A stretch of DNA of 64,000 bases from Rhodoferax sp. (GTDB taxonomy: Bacteria > Pseudomonadota > Gammaproteobacteria > Burkholderiales > Burkholderiaceae_C), in the NCBI GenBank assembly GCA_029866205.1, contig JARWZT010000003.1:62001-126000 (forward strand), given 5' to 3'. The notes under the pieces were generated by a model. It made no database searches and was not told the origin of the DNA. It worked only from the letters and a program-made list of their open reading frames with translations. This document shows positions 48,201 to 56,057 of the stretch, piece by piece. Made by a program: the position numbers and the translations under genes. The stretch's first letter is position 1; the number at the start of each line of letters is the position of its first letter.

Positions 48201-50419
48201 TTCAGATCGTCCAGATTGAGCGTATCGGCGATGGTTCCACCGTCCAGGGTGTCGTCACCCAGTCCACCATCCAAGGTGTCGCGGCCTTCTCCACCCAATA
48301 GGCTGTCGTTTCCATCGGCACCGAATAGCGCGTCGCTACCCGAGCGGCCCACCAACTGGTTCGCCCCAGCACTTCCAATAATGGTGTCGTTGAAGTCCGA
48401 GCCTTCCGCGTTTTCTATATTGCGCAGCGTGTCGGTGCCGCCCAGGGCCAGCACGCCGCTGGCCCCATTCCAGCCGTCGGTCGCCTGGCCGGTTTGCAGG
48501 TTGATGGTCACGCTGGTGGGATCTGCGGTGTAGATCGCCCAGTCACTGCCAGTGCCGCCGTCCAGCGTGTCGCTGCCGCCTTGACCGCGCAGGTAGTCGT
48601 TGCCACTGCTTCCGGTCAGCGAGTCGGCAGAGTTGCTGCCCGACAGGCCTTCTATGTTGACCAGCGTGTCGACACCGCCGTTTTTGTCAAGGACGCGTAA
48701 TACTCCATCAGTACCCGGCACCAGTGAGGCTGTGATACCGCCCTGCGTCAGGGTGAGGTATCCATAGCTGGCAATATCAATACCCAGGCCGCCATCTATG
48801 GTGTCGCTGCCAAAACCGCCGGTCAAAAACTGGCGTACTGAAGTGTCATCACTGCCACGTATGTAGTCATTGAAGTCAGAGCCACGCACGTGTTCGATGC
48901 TGACCAGCGTATCTTTCCCGCCCATTCCGTCGTCGGCGCTGTTCGCGGCCACGGTCTTGCCGCCAAAGGTTAGGCTGGTGGCGCTGAGGTTGACAATAAC
49001 TGCTGCCGCGCCCTGCCCGAAGCGCACCTGGTCCGATCCGGCGCCGCCGTCAATGCTGTCGTCGCCAGCGCCACCGTCAAATTGATCACCTCTGTCGCTG
49101 CCAATGAGGGTGTCGTTGCCTGCACCGCCAAACACCTGGTCAATGGAGATCAGCCTATCGGTGCCCCCCAGTCCATCATTGGCTATGCCAGTAGCCAAAT
49201 TTACGTTGATAGCTTGCGTGCTGGTGTTGTTGCTGTATTCGACACGATCTACGCTGGCGTAGTCACCATCGCTTGTACTGTTGCTGCCGTCAATAGTGTC
49301 ATTGCCTGCACCGCCACGGAATCTCTCGTGGAATTCTCCACTGTCGATGCGGCTCAGGCTACCCCCGGTCAATACATCGTTGCCGGCGCCACCCACTAGG
49401 TAGTCGACATTGACCAGCGTGTCGGTGCCGCCCAGTCCGTCCTGGGCTACGCCGGTGCGCAAATTGGCATTTACCGCCTGGCTTGATGTGTTGTTGGAAT
49501 AGTCCGAAGCGGTGAAGAAGTTCGCCCCAGCCCCGCCGGTGATGGTGTCATTGCCGCCATTGCCGCGGAACCACTCCGTAATACGGTAGCCCATGGAGTC
49601 CGTCGCATTAGCAGGGTCTCCACCGGTGAGGATATCGCCAGCGCTCGAGCCTGCGACTTTTTCAATACTGGTCATGGAGACGCTGCCCAGCGTGCTGGTG
49701 GCCGTATGGTTGGCAAGATTGACCGTGACGGCGCTTGCCGGTAGGTTCGAGAAGCTGATCCAGTCCGAGCCGCTGCCACCGTCTACGATGTCGTTGCCGA
49801 AAGCGCTAGTGCCGGCGCTGACGGTGTCGTTTCCGTCGAGCCCGGTGATAGTGTCATCACCTGGGGTGCTAGTCAGGTTGTCATTCCCGGCGGTTCCTGT
49901 GATGACGCTGCCGGCAATCAAGTTGTCTTGCATCGTCAACTGCAGTGCCTGCGTCTGGATTTTTCCTGCCGTTGTCTCCAGCGCCCAGTCTCCGGTCTTG
50001 CCCCCGGTCAAGTTGGTCGAAGCGGCCAGGTCTAGGCCGCTGACTTTGGCCAACTGCGTGACGAAGGCACTGCCACGCGCGCCCTGGGCGACATCGCAGC
50101 CGTACAGCAGCAAATCCGCGCCAGGGGCCAGCAGCTTGTGAATTTTTGCAAGGGTTGGGGCCTCACTGGCCAGGTTGGCGCTGTCCAGGGTGATCGAACC
50201 CAGCTGCACTTCGCCCGCATTGCCGTGGCTGAGCAGGTGAATCGCGCTGAAAGTTTCTCCGCCGTTTGCCTCACTGTGGCTTGAAAGGTAGTCGGCAATC
50301 TGGGTCAGCCCATCTTTGCTGCCATCGAGCTCCAAAATCCGGTAACTCGCAGCGAGTTGATCGATGACGAATTGGTGCTCGCGAACGCGAGAATCGATGA
50401 CTACGAGCTGGGATTTCAT
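39206..50419 (-). CDS. Giant RTX-type repeat protein with DUF4347, Ig-like and cadherin-like domains
   Basis: This 3737-residue protein has no Sec signal. Order: DUF4347 (about 1-165; HLLSHGNAG with His65 and LLLYGCDVAQG with Cys108); a long region (about 170-2860) of RTX calcium-binding nonapeptides of the GGAGNDTL.GG type with SVTVNLATG.ATGADGNDTL.NIE spacers; five Ig-like domains (about 2865-3330; TGGVSI.G, DLDGMG.VTYQW); two cadherin-like domains (about 3333-3540; NYAENG.G.AYT, VYD.TVTASDG); and a C-terminal domain (about 3545-3737; YYFWDRSGNG, SYWSATDVSSVG). Secretion is probably type I, but no exporter genes are in the window. It is probably a surface adhesin or matrix protein. Large internal duplications are present. 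Confidence 0.88.
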   Translation of the reverse strand: MKSQLVVIDSRVREHQFVIDQLAASYRILELDGSKDGLTQIADYLSSHSEANGGETFSAIHLLSHGNAGEVQLGSITLDSANLASEAPTLAKIHKLLAPGADLLLYGCDVAQGARGSAFVTQLAKVSGLDLAASTNLTGGKTGDWALETTAGKIQTQALQLTMQDNLIAGSVITGTAGNDNLTSTPGDDTITGLDGNDTVSAGTSAFGNDIVDGGSGSDWISFSNLPASAVTVNLANHTATSTLGSVSMTSIEKVAGSSAGDILTGGDPANATDSMGYRITEWFRGNGGNDTITGGAGANFFTASDYSNNTSSQAVNANLRTGVAQDGLGGTDTLVNVDYLVGGAGNDVLTGGSLSRIDSGEFHERFRGGAGNDTIDGSNSTSDGDYASVDRVEYSNNTSTQAINVNLATGIANDGLGGTDRLISIDQVFGGAGNDTLIGSDRGDQFDGGAGDDSIDGGAGSDQVRFGQGAAAVIVNLSATSLTFGGKTVAANSADDGMGGKDTLVSIEHVRGSDFNDYIRGSDDTSVRQFLTGGFGSDTIDGGLGIDIASYGYLTLTQGGITASLVPGTDGVLRVLDKNGGVDTLVNIEGLSGSNSADSLTGSSGNDYLRGQGGSDTLDGGTGSDWAIYTADPTSVTINLQTGQATDGWNGASGVLALGGTDTLRNIENAEGSDFNDTIIGSAGANQLVGRSGSDALFGADGNDSLLGGEGRDTLDGGLGDDTLDGGTIADTLNLDDLNIATYSTANGAVAVSLEAGTSSGAAGNDVLRNINMVIGTGSGDTLTGSNRTEFAEFFEGGAGNDTIDGLGGNFDVAMYSSATAAVTVNLANGTATGASTGTDTLRNIEAVFGSNFADVITGGANSSMPSELFRGNGGNDTIDGGSGNDWSFYDTGTAGVVVTLGDSVDGTASDGLGGTDVLRSIEGVRGSAFNDTLTGSNRTDSTETFEGREGNDVIDGKGGLDTAWYKNSRSGVSVDLSQGKAINDGYGTSDTLINIENVYGSRDFNDLIKGDAGDNRLEGNGGNDTLSGNAGEDSLIGGTGDDLIDGGSNTAPYTYDWVIYDAASGAVQVNLSIGKSAGADGVDTLTGIEAISGSSFADALTGDANTNILLGNGGNDTIDGGDGYDIANYSRASGSVTVSLLTNTSTGADGTDTLIRIEGIQGGQSSDLLTGDANNNWIGGNGGDDSMVGGTGTDTANYHRATGGVTVNLATGRATGADGNDTLDGFENIAGSMVYADSLTGNDGNNWIEGNGGNDTLIGGAGNDSLLGGDGRDTLDGGAGNDTLDGGTNRNMVRYSGATAGVVVNLVTGTASDGQGGTDTLININQVGGSAFNDQITIGAGGFAEGGAGNDLLIADFISDSSFMGAAFNGGAGNDTIVGSVNGSDLVSYSTTARIDGATASGSGANWTIGRAGSNLLSLNYNVATTKWTATDLRTNTTATDPNLGTDSLQNIGIIHLNGVDGVGANTALDFRLSVTNGVANVSSMSLVANGDDMDANDSLIGTSGADLMIGGGGNDTLAALDGNDTLLGHDGDDQLAGGAGNDTLLGGNGQDFIEGGLGDDYLDGGSNDITLGYDWVSYQNATGAVTVNLATGLASGADGNDTLNSLDAVAGSGFADKLTGDGNNNLLRGNGGNDTMDGGSGFDQVDYSRATGSVTVSLVTKTATGFDGSDTFSNIEGIRGGKAGDVLTGDAGDNYLRGNGGNDTIDGGAGWDTANYYLATGGVTVSLVSGTSSGADGNDTLVNIEGIDGSFVYDDSLTGNDSDNDLWGFGGNDTLLGAGGGDIVAGGAGNDSMDGGSGYDVADYRDENAGVSVNLQTERATDGTGGQDTVVGFEEVRGTRFNDLIVGSSTNMYKEVFAGGLGDDTIDGGAVTDTLNTTNFNVVSYQAASGAVSVNLGSALGAPAQPAPAGSATGATGSTGTGGASNPSAPTGSTAGGFGVGQATGADGTDVLINIDVVVGSGYNDTLTGSARTDIRESFKGGAGDDTIDGGGGYFDFAEFTDATGGVTVVLSGGGNGTATGAGVGTDTLKSIQGILGSNYADSITGSASTGNALAGSELFRGNGGNDTIDGGAGFDWAFYDRSTAGVVVTLGDTVDGTASDGLGGTDVLRSIEGVRGSDFNDTLTGGNRTDAVEIFEGREGNDVIDGKGGLDTAWYKNSRAGVSVDLSQGKALNDGYGGTDTLSNIENVYGSRDFNDSITGTVGDNRLEGNGGNDTLSGLSGNDTLLGGDGNDQISISDTGAGDSIDGGSGWDNLNLRMDGTTLNLGGVNIKGIESYNLEITGAAGTIAPLVTVSDAVFSAAGSDTVSVNSWFTNAAININASSVAMGHTLYLNSGNGNDTLVGGAGNDNIRGGGGNDSVTGGAGTDTVVYDFGQTQLPGLTLVAGANGSWTLLSGALTLLKLQANTANGAWTVTDLRTSPATNSGLYGVDTLSGIETIHLEVQDGNGNWTSAGNIDLLISAGMPSVTLRDVTTLGTSGNDTLTGTAGNDVISAFTGSDSITGLAGDDQITVTDNATTDTIEAGLGWDSLNLRVDGSALNLGSNTNIRGIECFNIDTGGLSANAVQSVTVSDSLFAAAGASNIGVNAWGNNTAVNFDASAVLATHSVSLRGNNGNDTLIGGSGDDYLQGGNGNDYLSGGAGNDTITGGGGNATIDGGAGFDTWYGDVGQNSLVGANLVGNAGTGWNFVLGNGTVIGLIRPIVGTGNWTLQQAGNTLVGTMSNIEQMQISGVDGNGAAMTLRIAIDNSLTNPSLSIVGDGTQTGATNGNDSLMGTSGNDTIDGLGGDDTIDGGGGDDLLTGNTGSDLLIGGAGDDTAAYTGIKANYTVTRTVTGWTVKDNVGNEGTDTLTGIENIAFADQTQVGNNAPTGMVKISGLAKQNKTLTASNTLADVDGMGTVSYQWSADGVAISGANSATLQLGQAQVGKVITVTASYTDGLGTAESVSSANTAAVLNVNDLATGGVSVNGQLQQGQTLTAGNTLADADGMGAVSYQWFSAETGAIAGANAANLTLDQAQVGQHIYVKASYTDGGGKLENKVCATTGAIANVNDAPTGGVLIDGNAWEGQTLTARSAISDLDGLGAFQYQWLADGQVIDDANGSTLTLTSSLVGRSIAVQLTYLDGGDTEESVTSAPSAEITPRNTPVIGSVQLAGSAEQYQVLHAQINLQDDDGLGALNFQWYATDSNGQKNAIAGATGEMLTLQQSQVGKGISLTTSYTDGHGNLESVDSGLYSAVLNVNDRPTGGVSITGVAKQGTALKATHNLADLDGMGTVTYQWKANGVAIASATTDTLTLTQAQVGAKITVTASYVDGFGAPESKTSLSTKPVLQVNVAPVINSSSTANFAENGNGTAYTIVATDADVGSKVSYAISGADATLFNINATTGVVSFKAAPNYEAPADAGANNVYDLTVTASDGTLSANKAVAISVTNVNEAPVLNGTAKVNYAENGKGIAYTALASDVDVNTTLTYTIGGSDVALFNINANTGAVSFKASPDFEKPADAGKNNVYDITVTASDGLLSSATQAVAITVADVLVEPGQSVIDLGSYGKLIAPVQVDNGNWYYFWDRSGNGVAGGTGGSLNGGVDTTTHNVLDGLFNQDINGTVNTSVKNFDGAYGTTDIYRYATLNGVKLALPTIGVTGATGAQAGTAVGAATAANGSNANNTKYNDLLAVWDAYNGTTTGSNLSGTPASWQANSYWSATDVSSVGHATVNLSSGTLANFADTQTYFIALQVLG
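43750..44840 (-). repeat. RTX gene duplicated block, second copy (with linker insertion)
   Basis: This segment encodes the same module order as 47325-48260, including ELFRGNGGNDTIDGG, VDGTASDGLGGTDVLRSIEG and REGNDVIDGKGGLDTAWYKN. It also carries an extra Pro/Ala/Ser/Thr/Gly-rich linker encoded at about 44567-44715. Confidence 0.8.
45075..45700 (-). repeat. RTX gene duplicated block C', second copy
   Basis: Encodes VSYQNATGAVTVNL, then DYSRATGSVTVSL, then SFVYDDSLTGND, the same order as 46613-47255. Confidence 0.7.
46613..47255 (-). repeat. RTX gene duplicated block C, first copy
   Basis: Encodes VIYDAASGAVQVNL, then NYSRASGSVTVSL, then SMVYADSLTGND, matching 45075-45700. Confidence 0.7.
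47325..48260 (-). repeat. RTX gene duplicated block, first copy
   Basis: Counterpart of 43750-44840. The two copies are nearly identical over the VDGTASDGLGGTDVLRSIEG to NRLEGNGGNDTLSG stretch and clearly alike at the DNA level. The linker of the other copy is absent here. Confidence 0.8.
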
Positions 50420-50628
50420 GGCGTTGCCTTTTTGAATTTCACATATTTACGCAATTATCCTGAGAAAATAGCGTAAAAAGGTTTAACTATAAAGACAACT
50501 TTGAGTTAAGTGTGAGAATTTATGCGTAATGAGCCCCAGCCCCGCGCATTCGGGTGCGCTAACACCTGATAAATTGGGGCGATCCAGTCCTGTCGGGGAT
50601 GGGCGCGTCACGCCCCGATGACCCTGCC

Positions 50629-52041
50629 TTAAGTCAACCGCGCCCGATGCCTTGCGATTTCTGATTGCACCCGTTGCGGCGCGGTGCCGCCCAAGGTGTT
50701 GCGCGCTGCAAGAGAGCCTTGGAGGCTCAGGGCTTCAAAAACGTCCACTTCAATGGCCGCATTAAAGGTTTGCAGTGTGGCCAGCGGGAGTTCGGAAAGG
50801 TCCACTCCCAGGGCTTGGGCCGTTTTGACGGCGTGGGCGACCACCTCGTGGGCATCCCGGAAGGGAAGGCCTTTTTTTACCAGGTAGTCGGCCAAGTCAG
50901 TGGCAGTGGCATAGCCGCGGCGGGCAGCCGCTTCCATGGCGGCGGCGTTGACCGTGATGCCACCCATCATTTCGGCAAAGATCCGCAGCGTATCTTTGAG
51001 CGTGTCTACGGTGTCAAACAGGGGCTCTTTGTCTTCCTGGTTGTCTTTGTTGTAGGCCAGGGGCTGGCCTTTCATGAGCGTGATCAGGCCCATCAGGTGG
51101 CCGACCACGCGGCCCGTTTTTCCGCGCGCGAGCTCGGGTACGTCAGGGTTTTTCTTCTGCGGCATGATGGACGAGCCGGTGGTAAACCGGTCCGCCAATT
51201 GGATAAATCCAAAATTTTGGCTCATCCAGATGATGAGTTCTTCGCTCAAGCGGCTGATGTGCACCATGCAAATGCTGGCAGCGGCGGTGAATTCCATGGC
51301 GAAGTCGCGGTCGCTGACCGCGTCCAGGCTGTTGTGGCAAACCTGGGCCACTCCCTGTGCGTCCACCATCCCCAGGCTGCGCGCCACCCGTTCCCGGTCC
51401 AGCGGATAGCCGGTGCCGGCCAGCGCGGCGCTGCCCAACGGCAGTCGGTTGGTGCGCCGGCGCACGTCGGCCATCCGCTCAGCGTCGCGGGCAAACATCT
51501 CCACATAGGCCAGCAGATGGTGCGCAAAGCTCACCGGTTGGGCCACCTGCAGGTGGGTAAAGCCCGGCAGAATGGTTTCGGTGTGCTCAGACGCTGCCTC
51601 AATCAATGCCTTTTGCAGCTCCACCAGCAGTTCGCCAATCAGGTCAATTTCTCCTCGCAGCCACAGGCGCACATCGGTGGCGACCTGGTCATTCCGGGAG
51701 CGACCGGTGTGCAGCCGCTTGCCGGCAATGCCCACCAGTTGGGTCAGACGTGCTTCTATATTCAAGTGCACGTCTTCCAGGTCCAGCTTCCACTCAAAGG
51801 CACCAGACTCGATTTCGGCGCTGATTTGCGCCATGCCGCGCTGAATGTCCGCCAGGTCTTGGGCGCTGATGATTCCCTGGTGGCCCAGCATGTCGGCGTG
51901 CGCCAAACTGCCCGCGATGTCGGCTTGCCACAGGCGCTTGTCAAAAAACACGCTGGACGTATAGCGTTTGACCAACTCGCTCATGGGTTCTGAGAAAAGC
52001 GCCGACCAGGCCTGGGATTTTTTGTCGAGTTGGTTTGTCAT
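50629..52041 (-). CDS. argH: Argininosuccinate lyase
   Basis: ArgH splits argininosuccinate into arginine and fumarate. The 470-residue product has the superfamily signature [20 protein letters not shown]. Upstream conserved segments are [19 protein letters not shown] and [20 protein letters not shown]. Length is normal. It starts 30 bases after the ppc stop on the same strand, so the two may be co-transcribed. The 209-base region between its stop and the RTX start (50420-50628) must hold the RTX promoter; only a weak hairpin (50593-50618) was seen there. Confidence 0.97.
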   Translation of the reverse strand: MTNQLDKKSQAWSALFSEPMSELVKRYTSSVFFDKRLWQADIAGSLAHADMLGHQGIISAQDLADIQRGMAQISAEIESGAFEWKLDLEDVHLNIEARLTQLVGIAGKRLHTGRSRNDQVATDVRLWLRGEIDLIGELLVELQKALIEAASEHTETILPGFTHLQVAQPVSFAHHLLAYVEMFARDAERMADVRRRTNRLPLGSAALAGTGYPLDRERVARSLGMVDAQGVAQVCHNSLDAVSDRDFAMEFTAAASICMVHISRLSEELIIWMSQNFGFIQLADRFTTGSSIMPQKKNPDVPELARGKTGRVVGHLMGLITLMKGQPLAYNKDNQEDKEPLFDTVDTLKDTLRIFAEMMGGITVNAAAMEAAARRGYATATDLADYLVKKGLPFRDAHEVVAHAVKTAQALGVDLSELPLATLQTFNAAIEVDVFEALSLQGSLAARNTLGGTAPQRVQSEIARHRARLT

Positions 52042-52071
52042 GCGCAGATTTTATCGGGGCAGGGCAGGGCG

Positions 52072-54987
52072 CTATCCCGTGTTGCGCAAGCCGGCCGCAA
52101 TGCCGTTGATGGAAATATGGATTCCCCGCTGAACGCGTTCGTCTGCCTGACCGGCTCGGTAACGGCGCACCAGCTCGACTTGCAGGTGGTGAAGCGGATC
52201 GATATACGGAAAACGGTGGCGGATAGACCGCTGCAGGGCCGCGTTGTGCGCCAGTCGCTGCTTATCCCCGGTAATCAGGGTCAGCGCCTGGGCGGTGCTG
52301 TGCCACTCGGCCTCCAGGGCGTTGAAGATCTTTTTACGCAGGCGGGCATCGGGGACCAGTTCGGCATACCGGGCGGCCAGGGCCAGATCGCTTTTGGCCA
52401 TCACCATGTCCATATTGGACAAAAGCGTCTGAAAAAAGGGCCATTGGCGCTCCATCTTGCGCAGCAGAGCGGTCCGCTCTTTCACCTGCGCCTCAGTGTG
52501 CTCGCCCTTTTCGCCGCGAATAAAGCGCTGAACCGCGGCGCCAAAACCCAACCAGCCCGGCAGTGCGAGGCGGCATTGACCCCAGCTAAATCCCCAGGGT
52601 ATGGCCCGCAGGTCTTCAATGCGTGGGGAGGGCATCGGCGCTGGGCCGCCCCGAGCCGAGGCAGCCCCCTCGGGGGGCAGCGAGGACACGCCAGTGCCGA
52701 GCGTGGGGGCAAACATGCGGGAGGCGGGGCGCGATCCAATGTTGAGCTCGGCGATTTCGCGGATGGGGGTGGAGCTGAAAAAGTACTCGGTAAAACCGGG
52801 TGTCTCGTACACCAGCGCGCGGTAGGCGTCCATGCTGTACTGCGACAGTTGGGCAGCAGCCTGCAAAAAAGCCGGGGTCGCCGGTTGGGTGGCTTGGAGC
52901 AAAGTGGCTTCCAGTGTGGCGGCCACCAGGGTCTCGAGGTTGCGACGGCCGATTTCCGGGTTGGCGTATTTGGAGCCAATCACTTCGCCCTGTTCGGTCA
53001 GGCGAATCTGTCCGCGCACCGTGCCCGGGGGCTGCGCCAAAATGGCCTGGTAGCTTGGGCCACCGCCACGACCGACGGTGCCCCCCCGACCGTGAAACAT
53101 GCGCAGCTGAATCCGGTGGGTGGTGGCCAGGGTGTCAAACAATTCCACCAAGGCGATTTCCGCCCGGTAGAGCTCCCAATTGCTGGTGAAGATGCCGCCG
53201 TCTTTGTTGCTGTCCGAATAGCCCAGCATGATGTCCTGCTCCGCGCCGCTGCGCTGCACCATTGCGGCCACGCCGGGCAGGGCGTAAAACTCACGCATGA
53301 TGGGCGCTGCGTTGCGCAGGTCTTCAATCGTTTCAAACAGCGGCACCACGATCAGGTCGCAGATCGCCTCACCGTCCAACGTGCCGCGCATCAGTCCGGC
53401 TTCTTTTTGCAGCACCAGCACTTCGAGCAAGTCGCTGACCGACTCGGTGTGGCTGATGATGTAGTGGCGAATGGCCTCGCGCCCAAAGCGTTCGCGCATC
53501 GTTTTGGCCATGTCAAAAATAGCCAGCTCGCTCTGTGCGTGCGCAGAGTAGGGTGCGCCATTGACTTTCAAGGCCCGAGCATCATTCAGCACACTTAACA
53601 AGAGCGTGCGCTTTTCGGTCTCGCGCAGGGCACTGTAGTCGGCCGCAAGGCGGGCGGTGCGAAGCAACTCAGCGACCACCGCCTCGTGCTTGTCCGAGCT
53701 TTGGCGCAGATCCACTGTGGCCAAGTGAAAGCCAAACACCTCCACCGCCCGAATCAGCGGATGCAGGCGCTGGGCCGTGAGCGCCCGGCCGTGGTGACTC
53801 ACCAGCGACGTCTCAATCGTGCGCAGATCAGCGACCAACTCTTCAGACAGGCGGTAGGGATTTTGCGGCGGCACGGCGTGGCGTGCAGCGTCGGTGCCGG
53901 TGAGTTGGTTCAACGTGGCGGCCAAGCGCGCATACATGCCAATCAGGGCGCGCCGGTAGGGCTCGTCCTGGCGATGCGGGTTTTGGTCCGGGCTGTGCGC
54001 CGCCAAAGTTTGCATCTCGGCGCTGCAGTCGCTCAGCATGGTGGAAATGGACAACTCGCCACCCAATAAATGCACCTCTGTCAGGTAATGCCGCAGTGCG
54101 ACCTCGCTTTGGCGGCGCAGCGCGTATTCCAGGGTTTGTGCGCTGACGTTGGGATTGCCGTCCCGGTCACCACCGATCCACTGGCCCATGCGCAAGAAAG
54201 AATGCACGGCATGGTCGCCCAGCAGGTGCTCCAGTTCGCCGTAGATTTTTGGAATCTCGCGCAGAAAGGTGGACTCGTAGTAACTCAAGGCGTTTTCCAC
54301 CTCGTCGGCCACCGTGAGTTTGTTGTAACGCAGCAGCCGGGTTTGCCACAGCTGGGCCACGCGGGCGCGTATCTGGGCGTCGATGGCCCCGAGTTCACGC
54401 TGGGTCAGGGCGTTGCGCGGTTGGCCCTCGCCGCGGTACAGCACGTCATCCCGGGCGGCCAGCAGTTGGGCGATAGCGCGCTCGGCGTCCAAAATGCTTT
54501 TTCGCTGCACCTCCGTGGGGTGGGCGGTCAGCACCGGCGAGACAAAGCTGTGTTCCAGCGTCTGCGCAATCGTGTGGGGCGTAATTCCGGCCCAGCGCAG
54601 CCGCGATACCGCCACGTCAATGCTGCCCTCTTGGGTGTCGCCGGCGCGTTCATGCACCGCCCGGCGGCGGATGTGGTGGCGGTCTTCAGCCAAATTGGCC
54701 AAGTGGCTGAAATAGGTGAATGCCCGAATCACACTCACTGTCTGGTCGGCGCTCAGGCCCTTGAGCAATTTCTTGAGGGCTTTGTCGGCCTCATGATCGG
54801 CGTCCCGCCGAAAGGCCACCGACAGTGTTCTGATCTGCTCCACCAGGGCAAACGCTTCTTCGCCGTCTTGTTCACGAATCACGTCGCCCAACATCCGCCC
54901 CAGTAAACGGATGTCCTCCACCAAGGGGCGTTCATTGTTTTTGGTGTTTTTAGGCAGGCTGGCGGGGGTGGGGACAACAGTTTTCAT
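52072..54987 (-). CDS. ppc: Phosphoenolpyruvate carboxylase (with an unusual insertion)
   Basis: PPC makes oxaloacetate from PEP and bicarbonate. The 971-residue product shows the catalytic histidine motif [25 protein letters not shown] in the form [25 protein letters not shown], and the glycine-rich [16 protein letters not shown]. The conserved NIGSRPASR...[10 protein letters not shown] segment is split by 31 extra residues encoded at 52624-52716, which look like a translated dispersed repeat. The ATG at 54987 ([11 protein letters not shown]) was chosen on family length; an upstream in-frame start would add 32 residues. It is divergent from hemC. Confidence 0.96.
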   Translation of the reverse strand: MKTVVPTPASLPKNTKNNERPLVEDIRLLGRMLGDVIREQDGEEAFALVEQIRTLSVAFRRDADHEADKALKKLLKGLSADQTVSVIRAFTYFSHLANLAEDRHHIRRRAVHERAGDTQEGSIDVAVSRLRWAGITPHTIAQTLEHSFVSPVLTAHPTEVQRKSILDAERAIAQLLAARDDVLYRGEGQPRNALTQRELGAIDAQIRARVAQLWQTRLLRYNKLTVADEVENALSYYESTFLREIPKIYGELEHLLGDHAVHSFLRMGQWIGGDRDGNPNVSAQTLEYALRRQSEVALRHYLTEVHLLGGELSISTMLSDCSAEMQTLAAHSPDQNPHRQDEPYRRALIGMYARLAATLNQLTGTDAARHAVPPQNPYRLSEELVADLRTIETSLVSHHGRALTAQRLHPLIRAVEVFGFHLATVDLRQSSDKHEAVVAELLRTARLAADYSALRETEKRTLLLSVLNDARALKVNGAPYSAHAQSELAIFDMAKTMRERFGREAIRHYIISHTESVSDLLEVLVLQKEAGLMRGTLDGEAICDLIVVPLFETIEDLRNAAPIMREFYALPGVAAMVQRSGAEQDIMLGYSDSNKDGGIFTSNWELYRAEIALVELFDTLATTHRIQLRMFHGRGGTVGRGGGPSYQAILAQPPGTVRGQIRLTEQGEVIGSKYANPEIGRRNLETLVAATLEATLLQATQPATPAFLQAAAQLSQYSMDAYRALVYETPGFTEYFFSSTPIREIAELNIGSRPASRMFAPTLGTGVSSLPPEGAASARGGPAPMPSPRIEDLRAIPWGFSWGQCRLALPGWLGFGAAVQRFIRGEKGEHTEAQVKERTALLRKMERQWPFFQTLLSNMDMVMAKSDLALAARYAELVPDARLRKKIFNALEAEWHSTAQALTLITGDKQRLAHNAALQRSIRHRFPYIDPLHHLQVELVRRYRAGQADERVQRGIHISINGIAAGLRNTG
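52624..52716. repeat. Putative dispersed repeat inserted in ppc
   Basis: A GC-rich element with a GCCCCC-TCGG-GGGGC hairpin core followed by a segment of the form GCGAGGACACGC...GTGCCGAGCGTGGGGG. I recognise this style as a repeat often seen between genes in Comamonadaceae. Here it is in frame (93 bases, 31 codons) inside ppc. Confidence 0.6.
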
Positions 54988-55145
54988 CGGGCAGTCAGGG
55001 CGAAAAAGGGCTTGTGATCCAGGGTTTTTGAGGCTGGGGATGGGCGGCAAACTGTGGATTTGCGCACCTGCCAAGGGTGGCACAGGTCATGCTAGCATTC
55101 CATACGGCCTTTGGCCCTCCCTCCAATTACCAATAGCGAACAACT
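54988..55145. other. ppc-hemC divergent intergenic region
   Basis: The 158 bases separate two divergent genes and should hold both promoters. I could not single out convincing -35/-10 pairs. An in-frame ATG at 55089 is cut off by TAG before hemC. Confidence 0.4.
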
Positions 55146-56057
55146 TTGCAACACTTCACTATCGCCACCCGTGAGAGCCGCCTCGCCCTATGGCAAGCCC
55201 GCCATGTGCAATCCCTGCTCACGGCCCAAGGCCACCAGGTCACGCTCTTGGGCATGACCACCAAGGGCGATCAAATTCTGGACCGGTCCTTGAGCAAAGT
55301 CGGTGGCAAGGGCCTGTTTGTCAAGGAGCTCGAAACAGCGCTTGAAGAGGGCCGCGCCGACCTGGCTGTGCATTCGCTCAAAGACGTGCCCATGGAGCTG
55401 CCGCCCGGGTTTGCACTGGCTTGCGTGATGGAGCGTGAAGATCCGCGCGACGCCTGGGTCTCCAACCGCTACGCCCGCCTGGACGATCTGCCCCAAGGCG
55501 CGGTGGTGGGTACTTCGAGCCTGCGACGCGTCGCTCTGTTGCGCGCCTTGCGCCCCGATTTGCGGATTGAGCCCTTGCGCGGTAACTTGGATACCCGTCT
55601 TAAAAAGCTTGATGACGGCTTGTACGACGGCATCGTGTTGGCCGCTGCAGGCCTGAAACGTCTGGAGTTGGGCGCCCGCATTGCCCAAGTATTTGAGCCT
55701 ACCCAGATGCTGCCGGCGGCAGGGCAGGGCGCGCTGGGTATAGAAATCCCGGAGGGGCGCGCCGACGTGGCGGGCGCCCTGGCTGGGCTGGTGCACCTGC
55801 CCACGCTACTCGCTGTTTCTGCGGAACGGGCAGTGAGCCGGGTTATGGGGGGCAGCTGCTCCATGCCCTTGGCGGCGTATGCCGCTTTTTCCGGCGCGGT
55901 ACTGAATCTGGACGCCGCCTGGGGCGATCCTGAGGGCCAAAGTGCCTTGGTACAAGTCAGTGGTGCAGCTCCGGTGACCGATGTTCCGTCGGCCGTGCGC
56001 CTGGGTGAGCAGGTGGCGCAAGCCCTGCAGGCCGCCGTGGCCGCGCAGGCGCGTTGA
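55146..56057 (+). CDS. hemC: Porphobilinogen deaminase (hydroxymethylbilane synthase)
   Basis: HemC polymerises four porphobilinogen units in heme synthesis. The 303-residue product has [18 protein letters not shown], catalytic Asp80 in [25 protein letters not shown] and the dipyrromethane-anchoring cysteine in [12 protein letters not shown] (Cys238). The start is TTG at 55146. The nearest upstream in-frame ATG is followed by a stop and the next internal Met is residue 37, so TTG is the only start giving a full protein. It is coupled to hemD. Confidence 0.95.
   Translation: MQHFTIATRESRLALWQARHVQSLLTAQGHQVTLLGMTTKGDQILDRSLSKVGGKGLFVKELETALEEGRADLAVHSLKDVPMELPPGFALACVMEREDPRDAWVSNRYARLDDLPQGAVVGTSSLRRVALLRALRPDLRIEPLRGNLDTRLKKLDDGLYDGIVLAAAGLKRLELGARIAQVFEPTQMLPAAGQGALGIEIPEGRADVAGALAGLVHLPTLLAVSAERAVSRVMGGSCSMPLAAYAAFSGAVLNLDAAWGDPEGQSALVQVSGAAPVTDVPSAVRLGEQVAQALQAAVAAQAR

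Noticed and set aside
39797-50141. Many plus-strand open frames of 60-280 codons across the RTX gene
   Set aside because: They are antisense shadows of a repetitive GC-rich gene. Their composition merely mirrors the GGxGxD repeats, and they lack family-like motifs or ribosome sites.
39206-50419. CRISPR-like periodic repeats in the RTX gene
   Set aside because: Repeat units are degenerate coding repeats without constant direct repeats plus unique spacers, and no cas genes are present.
50593-50618. Hairpin after argH as terminator
   Set aside because: The arms TCGGGG/CCCCGA are short with a large loop and no T tract, so it is not supported as a terminator.
52030-53598. Plus-strand open frame of 522 codons opposite ppc
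   Set aside because: It lies wholly antisense to the clearly identified ppc gene, has no recognisable domain, and reflects high third-position GC.
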